This document shows, piece after piece, positions 21,959-30,511 of a DNA stretch of 64,000 nucleotides. The translations under genes were made by a program, and so were the position numbers. This DNA is from Xenoacremonium recifei (lineage: Eukaryota; Ascomycota; Sordariomycetes; Hypocreales; Nectriaceae): assembly GCA_012184525.1 (NCBI GenBank), contig WOFQ01000054.1, positions 62,001-126,000 of the forward strand, read 5' to 3'. Position 1 is the stretch's first letter. Each line of letters opens with the position of its first letter. The notes under the pieces are model-generated. The model saw only the letters and a list, made by a program, of their open reading frames with translations. It was not told the DNA's origin and searched no databases.

Positions 21959-23230
21959 GCTGCGGAAGCTAGCGGAAGCTAGGTTACCCACTGATATTAT
22001 TATTAAGAACATGACACAGAGGTGACATAGTCTACACGGCCGGAATTAACTTTCCTCGGAATTGACGTTCCTGTAATAAAATATGTAGGGCACGCAAATT
22101 CCCCCCCTGAGATAGCGATAGTGAGCTGGTGACATGAATCACGTTCCCAAGTGAGAGGAAAATGAAGTCAGCCGCTGCACCAGACCAACTTGATTGGGAG
22201 TTATGGAAGGTGATTTCCCAGGGAGACGAATGCGCTGATATTCTCAAGACTATGATCGAGGCATACAACGATATCGCGCCAAATGCACCGGAACATGTGA
22301 AGAAGGCCATTTTTGACAAGATTCGAGCCAGGAAATGGAATGTTGCGGTCACAGTTCGCGCAAAGGCATCTGCGCATGCCTTCACCCGTGAGGGAAAGAA
22401 CTCAGATTTCTCTCACTGGTTTATTCTCGCGGCAATTTATGGTACGAAATGCGGCACACTTGATAAAATTCGGGAGATTGTGTCTGCGGCGATTCCTTTG
22501 CCCTGCCTGATGACCGAATTATGTATCCCACTCCAGAGGAGATCAAGGAGTATAATGAGGCACGTAAGGCGTCCAAGAAGCAGAAGAAGAGTAAGTTTCT
22601 TGACCAATGAGACCCGGAGCCGGCTAACCTCTCACCGCATAGCCGGTAAAGGCAAAGAAGTTGCGCGCCCGTCCGACAGCACCCGACACGCCTTAAGCTC
22701 TGGCGACGAGCCTCTCCAAGAGCAGCGACGAAAGACGACAAGGTCAACAAGTGCGGCCAGGGACCCTACTGAAGGAAGCGTTCCAACCAACACTGATCTT
22801 GAAGTCACCTCGGGAACAACTACTGCAGTCACTGCGATGACAGAATTGGCCTTGTCCACGACCGCTACTCTTAAGATGGCGGAATCGGTGCATGTGCTTG
22901 CTAAACAGGTAGCGAAACACAGTCAGGATCAGGTTGAGACGAACAAGCTTCTCCATGAAGCGAACAAGCTCTTCCAGAGGGCCACGGAGGAGCAGAACAA
23001 GCTCTACCAGAAGGCAATGGAGGAGCAGAACAAGCGTCGTGACGAAGCGGAAGCGTCAGTTGCTGCTCGCCTGCAGAAAGTTGAAGGCCATATCGAGAAT
23101 CTCTACCAGCGGGAGGAAGCACGCTCTCTGCGAGAGGATCGCGAGGATCCGTGGACGCGACACACTCGAGAAAAAACGATTCCCGACTCGGAGGAGGGAG
23201 ACCCGGAGGAGGGAGACTCGGAGTAGGGAG
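21959..23230 (+). mobile_element. Repeated element, copy 1 (with degenerate coiled-coil gene)
   Basis: From 21959 this sequence matches the reverse complement of the region ending at 53039, so two inverted copies are present about 30 kb apart. The shared edge begins GCTGCGG and carries a tandem 10-mer, GCGGAAGCTA twice. A 200-bp leader precedes the gene at 22162. The far edge is not defined; similarity is last seen near the end of the gene. No transposase or reverse transcriptase is visible, so this may be a non-autonomous element or a dispersed gene family. Confidence 0.55.
22162..23226 (+). pseudogene. Unknown repeated-family protein, frameshifted
   Basis: I do not recognise this family. 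The N-terminal part (PDQLDWELWKVISQGDECAD, YNDIAPNAPE, FSHWFILAAIYGTK) is closely related to the gene at 51933-52723. The C-terminal part is a Glu/Lys/Gln-rich coiled coil (LFQRATEEQNKLYQKAMEEQ). Compared with the second copy, a one-base deletion at about 22494-22498 shifts the frame after VSAAI; the correct frame continues FALPDDRIMYPTPEEIKEY and then meets a GT-AG intron (about 22590-22642) into the coiled-coil exon. The shifted frame happens to stay open to 23226, so an altered protein could still be made. Function unknown. Confidence 0.5.
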
Positions 23231-23826
23231 GTAGTGGTCACTAAATGGCATGGAGATTTGCCTGTGGTGGGAGGAAGTTTTGTTTTTCTGGCGTTTCTAC
23301 TCATTCATAAATGAATAAATCTACTCAAACCCGTCTCTGTGTTGAAATTTCTTTCGAGTGTCCTATGAATACTGACTGATTACCCTGCTGTGCTAGCATT
23401 GTGGCGACAAAGTATTGTGCATCGCAGAAAATTGCTCCCTCAGTTAACTGCGTCTCATCTTTCCCTGTTTCTGTCGTCGGTCATCGTAATAGCAATGACG
23501 GAACTTTTTCATGGGCCGAAAGCGTGTTCGGTATTCAAGCTTCATTCATCGAATCTGTTTCACTCCCAGGTAGCACCAATCCCACTGCTCGGTCAGGCTA
23601 CGTCATTTGCTCAATTGTGAATTGCCATTTCGAATTTTCTGTGTTCTCGTGATTTATTTCGCCCCTCCGCTTTTTCCTTTTCTTTCTCCCACACAACGCC
23701 GGCGCGATTCTTCTATTTTGTGGTATGCATCTTTCGGCTCATTGGCATTTCAGAGTACTGACACTGAATCCAGATTTATCAAACATCAAGCGAAAGTCGA
23801 CCGACCGACCCCCCTCCGACGAAACG
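23231..23826. other. Region between element copy 1 and the GIY-YIG-like gene
   Basis: This 596-bp stretch is upstream of the GIY-YIG-like gene and includes a pyrimidine-rich tract near 23660-23690 typical of fungal core promoters. Short ORFs show no domain. Confidence 0.4.
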
Positions 23827-25328
23827 ATGGACGAGCTGCTCCTTGACGATCTGCCTGCGTTTCCGCCGGGAACAGGAGCCCAGGGGATGTGGGCAATGGT
23901 GGTGTTGCGCCAATTCGATTACGACGACCGAGCGAGATACGTTCCACCAGTTCTACGAGGGTTAGTTCCGGAAAGGCTCAAGACGGACGGTCTCTTGCGA
24001 GTTTTCAAAGGCGAAGAAGGATTTGTCTTTGAGACAAACGAATCCGGGGAGAAAGCAATGGCAATTCTGGTGAGAGGCGGAAACTTGGTTTACGGTACGT
24101 ATTGCACTCCTACCAGCACTGGAATTTGCTGATATCAGCGATAGTGGCTGTTCGCACCGACTTGATTCAGGTTGGTGCCAAGTTCCGTCCCGTACGAGAG
24201 AAGGTCGCTGCTCAGCACCCTACTGTCGCCCTCTCCTCTATCCCGAGCAGTTTGATGAACGGCGGCGGTCCCTTGGAGAGATTCGTCACTTCCCTGTGTG
24301 CAACTCTATCGCAGAAGAGAGACGACTTCATCCCCTTGGGAATGTCATCCGATGAGTTCGACACGCTTTTTGCAGCAAGTTCATTCGCCAGTGATCTTCA
24401 GTCCATTGTCGACGCTATCCTTCCTCAGGTGAAGCAGGTTTTCAACTCGGGCCACACAATACACGATATTTTATCACTACCCCAAGTTTCAGAAAGCTTT
24501 CCTGGACATGGTACCGCAATATATCTCCGAGTCTATACGCATATCGATCACCAACATCAGAACATAGAGGATTTTGCTACATACATTGGGCAATCTTCTC
24601 TACTCCGGGAACGACATAACAACCACGAGAACGCAATCAGCAATGGAGCCGATACAAGACATTACAATATTGCACGAAGAGCGCCAAGGGAGCATCGGTT
24701 CACGTTCCCACTTATCTTCTGGCTACGTCGAGATCTTCCTTCGCATATTGTCAACCTTGCTGAACAGGCACTTATTCTCGCTTTCAACAGTTACCAGAAA
24801 TACCTCTTCCTTCCAAACACTCCACTTGCCGACAGCAGTATGGTAAGAGCCGCCAAATTCCTCACCAATCTGTCCTGGGATATTCGCAATGAAACTGGCT
24901 TGCCTATAACCCACCCACCACAAGGATGCAATTCCGAAAGCCCGTTACTCGCCCTAGAGAGAACCGTACGTCGCATCAGCTGCATACCTGGAAGACGTTT
25001 GAATCCGTCTGAGAGGACGTTTACCACTTTCAGAACCCCCTGTCAACTAGGAGAAGACCGAGAAAACTTTAGCTTTTCTCTTACTTTTCGGAATAGCCAG
25101 GACCAGAAAATTCTTTCGAAGAATTTCGTGATTCCAAAAACGATGGTAGAGAGTACTCCTTCCCTAAAAAGATCAGGGAATCTTGTTTTCGAAATTATGG
25201 ACGATGGTAGACCGCATAACCAAGCCTGGGTCGGAGTGCCAAGCGTTGGTCCATTTGAAAATTTCGATCGAGCTTCCAGCTTCGCGGTTCGCTACGAGTG
25301 GTATGACGATACCCAGAGGAAGTGGTAG
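23827..25328 (+). CDS. GIY-YIG-like domain protein
   Basis: Two exons (23827-24094 and 24139-25328) give 485 residues. In the middle, TAIYLRVYTHI is followed about 20 residues later by ATYIGQSSLLRERHNNHENAI and then HYNIAR. This resembles the GIY and YIG strands plus the Arg/His helix of GIY-YIG endonucleases. The rest, including the acidic N-terminus (DELLLDDLPAFPPG), is unrecognised. The gene lies within DNA that interrupts the alcohol dehydrogenase. A nuclease role is inference; no gene for integration is seen beside it. It ends in TAG, and the next ORF continues in the same frame nine bases later. Confidence 0.6.
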
Positions 25329-25337
25329 ACATTACCT

Positions 25338-26090
25338 ATGCAGCGTCGAAGGCTTGTTGGACCAGAAGAAATGCGGAGGGCTTCCCGTGAGGGAGATTTT
25401 AATATGGCGATGAGTCTTTGGCTTTCTGCAATGGAAGTAATTCAGTTCCTTCAGGGGATATCATACACCGACCCGGTCGATATATTCCCCAAGCGGCTTG
25501 ACTTGAGGCGACCAGTAATGGTGCTCACAGTCGATCATATGCAACAGCGATGCGATTGGGTTCGTCGCCGAAATCCTACGGAACAACCAGCACCCGCCCG
25601 AGCTACCTACAATGACAACTATAAGCTAATGTGCAAGCTCTTCGGTACAAACGTAACTTACATCTCCGATAATGGTCCATTAGCATACAGCACGGATGTC
25701 ATGAGCCGAGTCGAAAGGGATCTGGCGCATGGCACGTTGCATCACCGATGCGATCTCTGTACCTACAGTGGCTACAGGATCATAGCTATCCCATGCGAGA
25801 CAGACGAAGCAAGACAGAATGGGATTATCTGCAAGCTCTGCTCTTTGTTCAATCGGCCTTGTACATTTACTCCGCTGTCGGAATCGTCACGACTATGGGG
25901 AGGTCGAGAGATAGATCAGGACACGGACGGGAATGGGCGCCTCTTGTCTCGATACCCTATTGGGCCTCATAGATTCCTCGCGTATCACCACACCATGGAT
26001 TTAGAGATGCTTTCTATAGTACGTGAGGCATGTTCACCACCCGAGCAAAGGTTGGGAATGCTGCTTATTCCGGAGGAAGAGAGTGGTTGA
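25338..26090 (+). CDS. Cys-rich hypothetical ORF, in frame with the GIY-YIG-like gene
   Basis: This 250-codon frame starts nine bases after the TAG that ends the previous ORF and lies in the same reading frame. It carries paired cysteines (HHRCDLCTYSGY, ICKLCSLFNRPCTFT), suggesting a zinc-binding knuckle, and an acidic tail. It has no recognised family. Either it is a separate small gene or, more likely, the C-terminal part of a roughly 740-residue protein cut by one nonsense change or read through. It converges on the C2H2-like gene at 26177. Confidence 0.45.
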   Translation: MQRRRLVGPEEMRRASREGDFNMAMSLWLSAMEVIQFLQGISYTDPVDIFPKRLDLRRPVMVLTVDHMQQRCDWVRRRNPTEQPAPARATYNDNYKLMCKLFGTNVTYISDNGPLAYSTDVMSRVERDLAHGTLHHRCDLCTYSGYRIIAIPCETDEARQNGIICKLCSLFNRPCTFTPLSESSRLWGGREIDQDTDGNGRLLSRYPIGPHRFLAYHHTMDLEMLSIVREACSPPEQRLGMLLIPEEESG

Positions 26091-26176
26091 ATATGCTTGG
26101 TAACGGAAGGATATGAGTCAGATAGTTTATTACAGGGCATCGGAATTTTAGCTCCTAGACAGTACAGGACAGAACC

Positions 26177-26973
26177 TCAATCATCAGAAAATATATCCGT
26201 ATCTTGGGAGTCTGGAATCTCCCTCTCTTCACTCTCATCTTGGCTATCCGGGATAACCGCATTCGGTGACAAGTAAAAGGGCTCCACGATGGAGCAAAGC
26301 TCCTTGGGATCGGGAGAAGGGCTGGAAGATCGCAACTCTTCTTCCTCAAAAGTAAACCCTGCATAATTGTACGCCATTATTCTCACGAACTTGACGGTCT
26401 TGGTGGGTGGTGGTGGCGTTGTTGGCCCAACGAAAATGGGAGGAGTTGTGCGCGAAGCTGCAAAGGCTAGCTGTTCTTCGTGCTCCTATTGAATAATAGG
26501 TGAGTCAGGGAAGATAGAGTACTAGATGATTAGTTGCAACTCACGCGATGTCGGACCGTTTTCAGGTGCTGTGCGAGTTTATTATACTGCCCAGCTATTC
26601 GTTTGCCGTAACATGGGAGGCCTCGAACACGGCAGACACGGCCTTCTAGATTCCAGTCGAGGTCCTTAGAGCTATTGGGAAGGATACTCTCATATATAGG
26701 ACCGTAGAGACTCTTTCTGGCCTCAATCGTAGCAGCTTCAATATTTGCCTGCTGCTGCTGCTTGCATTCCTCATCTTGTCATAGATCAGTCAGCCCAAAA
26801 CTGGGAAAATAGATTCCGAGCTTACATGACATCTCTTCTATTTCTTTTGGAGACGAAAGAGGAGAGCTTGGCAGCGGTAAAGGGGGAAGAATGGATGCTT
26901 CCTCATCCCAGACATGCATCACAGTGGGATCAAAGGACATAGGCAAATCTTCTGAGGGTGGTATAATATCCAT
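26177..26973 (-). CDS. Hypothetical protein with a C2H2-like finger
   Basis: Three minus-strand exons fit: one ending at the GTAAGC donor near 26826, a middle exon of about 26776-26545, and a last exon of about 26485-26177. The middle exon encodes a Gln-rich helix then CRVRGLPCYGKRI..LAQHLKTVRH, a Cys-Cys-His-His arrangement. The tail is acidic with two PDSQD repeats. The start is ATG 26973 or 26982. It resembles no family I can name. It lies in the insert that splits the alcohol dehydrogenase, convergent with the Cys-rich ORF, so it may be cargo of the same mobile block. Confidence 0.5.
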
Positions 26974-27097
26974 TTCGATCAAGTCAGGGATCTTAAATCA
27001 CAGCGGAAGAACAGCAATGAGCATCGAAAGTGTTGTAGAAACACTTAATTCTCTTTAAATGAATTTAATTCTGATCTGTGTGCAGGCCTGACCCACA

Positions 27098-27290
27098 ACT
27101 CAGGACATACTGAGGCTGAAGAACCCATTCACTTATCACAATAACTGGCCACCGTATGAAAATATTGCTAAGGCCAACGCCCTCTTAGCGAAAAGCTTCA
27201 GACTAATAGATATTCCCGCCCTCTATAAGAATAAGGCAGGTAACTATAGCTTGCACACAGTATGCATCAGTCCTATAGTAATATACTATA
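27098..27290 (+). repeat. Dispersed 193-bp repeat, copy 1 (RIP-like mutated)
   Basis: It aligns without gaps to 30308-30500. The roughly thirty differences are almost all C/T or G/A transitions, most with T or A in this copy. The other copy reads as protein (LRLKNPSACHDDWPPYENV, ILSAKSFGSTDLPALRKNK) to a stop; in this copy several codons are altered, consistent with RIP. It is a fragment of an unrecognised coding sequence. Confidence 0.75.
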
Positions 27291-27360
27291 GTAGGGGGAT
27301 CAAGCTTTTCATTCATGTCAATCAAACGTTTCCATCCAGGGTAGTTAAAAACAATACCAC

Positions 27361-28266
27361 CCCATATTAGAAAGACTTCCTCCACAAAGAATCATAACAT
27401 CGATGTTAGTCGAAGGATTAGGTTCGGATTCTTCTTCGAGGCGTAAGACGTGGAAATCGGTGGCCCCAAGTTTCATCGCATCGCTCCTTTTCTGTTCACG
27501 ACTAGAGAAAACAACAACTTCGCAGCCCATGGCACGGGCATATAGCACGGCCAAATGTCCCAAGCCACCCATGCCTACGATACCAACTCGGTCAGTGGGC
27601 TTGGTCTCGGCCACCTGGAGAGCTTCATATACTGTGATCTACTGGGTGTCAGGAATGGTTAAGCCAAGTTTCGGGGGAATAACCTATTCAAGTGAACTTA
27701 CCCCAGCACACACAAGAGGCCCAGCATATTTAGATTCGATGTTATCCGGAATCGGGTAGACAAAGTCCTGGTGCCTCACGACGTAGTTTCCAAATGTGCC
27801 TTCCAACCCTCCGTACTTCTGGCCAGTAGACTCCGGGCAATATTGCCGATAACCAGTGATGCACTCGGGACAGTGACCGCATGACTGTTTGCAACATTTA
27901 GTTTGTGCCAAGAAAGAATTCTAGCCTGAAACCCAGGGACAAAGTGATTTTCTTACCCCAATTTGCCAACTACGCAGCGTTAGCCATGCTTCTCAGTTCC
28001 GGTCGAGTTTGCTCCGTCGCTTACCTGCATCCTACGCGTTGCCCAACCTTGACCGAAGTCACTTCAGATCCAACCTCTTCGATCAGGCCCACCCCTTCGT
28101 GACCAAGCCCGCATCCATCGATGCGATCATGGCTGTCGGTACCACAAACCCCAGAGTGCGTGATTCTCACAAGCACCTCCAATCCAGTCAGCTCACGAAC
28201 GGTCCTCTTCACTCTGATCTTTCCGTCACTACCACCAGCAAGGTAGGTCAGGGTCTTGGAGCTCAT
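27361..28266 (-). pseudogene. Zinc alcohol dehydrogenase, N-terminal and central fragment
   Basis: The zinc alcohol dehydrogenase begins at ATG 28266 (MSSKTLTYLAGG). Exons carry the catalytic-zinc motifs GVCGTDSHDR and GLGHEGVG, the structural-zinc cysteines SCGHCPECITGYRQYC, and the Rossmann motif GIVGMGGLGHLAVLYARAMG, to IDVMILCGGSLSNMG at 27361. There the homology stops and unrelated sequence begins (GWYCF then a stop). The remaining quarter of the enzyme is at 21504-21895 on the same strand. All visible exons are open, so the break looks recent. CCGCCGG lies about 210 bp upstream of the start. It is adjacent to the metallo-beta-lactamase-fold gene in the same orientation. Confidence 0.78.
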
Positions 28267-28772
28267 GTTCGGAATGCAAAAGTCACTAGTAGTCCTATGA
28301 GGCAATAATGAAAACAAGTAGGAGTTCAATTGCTGAGAGCATTTGAAGCGATGATCGATCTAAATATTCTGGCGCGTTGTTTGCGGGGCAATTTTCCAGG
28401 TAAGGACGGGAGGCTTCAGCTATCAGTTGTTACGGGGCCCGCCCCTAGAGCAGCGCCAAAAGATTGCAATTGCCGCCGGCAGGCTGTCCTCAGTACCTAT
28501 GGCGGCAATACCGCTATCTTATTAGTGGATAGGGCGAAGAGACGGAATTCCTCTCCGTTACAGGGAATTTTACGTTTTCCAACAGCGATACGATACTTAT
28601 CTAAAAAGCCCCTTTCCCCTAGTTATGAAGATCCTTTGGTATTCCATTCTATTGTCCTGGACCAAGGTCTACGGACATCCAACCCCTTGCTTGGCTGCAT
28701 TGTGGCATATCAATGGAGAGGGGCCAATTTAGATTTCCAGTCTCGTCATTGATCATCGACGAAATCTTGTAT
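28267..28772. other. Intergenic, promoter of the ADH gene
   Basis: This 506-bp gap lies between the ADH start and the end of the metallo-beta-lactamase-fold gene. It contains CCGCCGG at 28473-28479 and a GGCGGCAATACCGC stretch near 28501-28514. No coding signal was seen. Confidence 0.45.
28473..28479. promoter_or_regulatory. CCGCCGG core upstream of the ADH gene
   Basis: It lies within TGCCGCCGGCAGG, 207 bp upstream of the ADH start at 28266. The same core occurs upstream of two neighbouring enzyme genes. A Zn2Cys6 site is inferred. Confidence 0.3.
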
Positions 28773-29987
28773 TCAATTTTTTACGGATATATCAGGCAAC
28801 GGGTCGGTATACGATTGGATCCTGTGGCCTCTCCAAAACCGCCCGTTCACAAACGGGGGCCGACCTGGTTTTCCATTCCTGGGTAATTCATTCAGCCAGA
28901 ACCACCGTGCTGCCTCCTTATAGCCCTTCGCCTTCCACTCATTTATGTCAGCTCCAGGTTCAGTATTGAGGAGTGGGAAAGTATTGATGAGCGCCATGTC
29001 ATGCGATATGCAAACAATAACATCGGGACTCTCCTCAAACTGGCGCATTCTGTCGACGCTCCGGTTTGCTGTCTCAATGTCCATAAAAGTCGAGTTTTCT
29101 CCCCGAGACAGGCCAAAGAACGGCGTAGTTCGAACTTTATCTTCGTCAGGGTACGAGCGATGGAGAGGCGTGAACAATGAACATGGACACTGGGCGGGGA
29201 AAAACGAATCGAGTTGTCCCTGAGGAATCTCGTCTGGTAACGGGTATCTCTTTGTAGGACGGTAGTTTCCTGGACTGTGGCAGATATCGCCGCCCATGAA
29301 CACGAAGGTGTCGGGAGTGGTTCTCGCCAAGGCGCACATATGACCGATGGCATGGCCTGGACTGTCAAGAAGATAAAGCGAGCCATCGCCGAAATAATCA
29401 TAGGCCGGAAATGACCCAATTTCCAGACATGAGTCATCGAATGATATTTCGCGGACTTCGCAGCCCCTTTGCATGTTAACTTCTAAACTTCAATGAGGAG
29501 GGGCTTCAACGCACTGGAAGTACTCATCGGAAAGAATCGCGTCCGGGTTTGTTGGAAAGCCCGGCATAAAAAGATCCCTGAATTTAGGACCCACGACTAT
29601 TTCAACTTGCTTGGGAAACTTTTCAGGCGCGCCGTGATGGTCAAAATGCCAGTGGCTCCAAATCATGCTGTCAATCGAGTTGAGCGGTATCCCTGCGCGC
29701 TCAAGGATCTCATCGATGTCATAATCGACAGTCATAGAGAAGAGGATCTCATCCATCTTTTTCAAAACACCAGGATGGAACTTCTGAAAATCTTTTCGCC
29801 CACCGCAATCGAACAACACCCGTTTCCCCAAGCCCTCATGATCAATGAGGAAGGCCAAGGTGGGAAGATTGAGTGTTTCGTGCCCCTGGTGCACTGGCTC
29901 AATGAAAGCTCTCGCATCCACAACTTGGTTCGTTGTCGTGTCAATTGCCCTTACACGGACTATCACATCAGACTCTGGCACTTTCAT
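28773..29987 (-). CDS. Metallo-beta-lactamase-fold hydrolase
   Basis: Cytosolic metal-dependent hydrolase of the MBL superfamily, lactonase-like group. Two exons (29987-29515 and 29466-28773) give 388 residues. The metal-binding signature is SHWHFDHHG (HxHxDH) near residue 130, with later ligands in SPGHAIGHM and GGDICHSPGN and a final SHDMAL. The frame is intact, unlike most of its neighbours. The intron of 48 bp restores YFQGCEVREISF. Two CCGCCGG cores lie about 195-220 bp upstream. It may open a lactone or release a thioester product for the neighbouring NRPS-like and dehydrogenase genes; that is inference. Confidence 0.82.
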
Positions 29988-30307
29988 ATCTACTTAGAAG
30001 GTTGTGAGATGCGGCTCAAAAAAAAATATGTGAAAACACTAAACAGCGACCAGCCAAATGATACGCAGGGTTAAAGACACCCATTCCTAATAAAACAGGC
30101 CGAAGGAAAGGATGCTACCCTGAGCCGATAATAAAGATAAGCCAAGATAGCGAGTCTCAGTAGACACCGCTTATCAAATGCCGCCGGCTCTGAGATGCCG
30201 CCGGAATCAGACTTCCTCGGCCTCTTGCAAGATAAGATATAGGCCGTCGGGCTTATCGACCCGGATAGACCGGTCGCTTTAGAGATTGGCCTCCTGCATT
30301 TGCATCT
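29988..30307. other. Intergenic, promoter of the MBL-fold gene
   Basis: This 320-bp region is upstream of the MBL-fold gene. It holds CCGCCGG at 30181-30187 and 30198-30204, spaced 17 bp, and further CGG/CCG triplets near 30243-30280. Confidence 0.45.
30181..30204. promoter_or_regulatory. Paired CCGCCGG cores upstream of the MBL-fold gene
   Basis: Two copies in direct orientation, TGCCGCCGGCTC and TGCCGCCGGAAT, begin 17 bases apart and lie 194-217 bp upstream of the start at 29987. They share the core found before the ADH and NRPS-like genes. Confidence 0.35.
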
Positions 30308-30500
30308 ACTCAGGACATACTGAGGCTGAAGAACCCATCCGCCTGTCACGATGACTGGCCACCGTATGAAAATGTTGCCGAGGCCAACATCCTCTCAGCG
30401 AAAAGCTTCGGATCAACAGACCTTCCCGCCCTCCGCAAGAACAAGGCAAGCAACCATAGCTTGCACGCGGTACGCATCAACCCTATGGTACCATACTAGT
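30308..30500 (+). repeat. Dispersed 193-bp repeat, copy 2 (less mutated)
   Basis: It is an ungapped partner of 27098-27290. In one frame it reads without interruption from TQDILRLKNP to VRINPMVPY and a TAG, so it looks like the 3' end of a gene I cannot name. It abuts the truncated zinc cluster of the regulator that follows, so a rearrangement probably joined them. Confidence 0.75.
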
Positions 30501-30511
30501 TCTAAACTGAA

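Noticed and set aside
22421..22859. Minus-strand ORFs inside repeated element copy 1
   Set aside because: They overlap the conserved plus-strand gene, lack any family motif and have no equivalent in copy 2.
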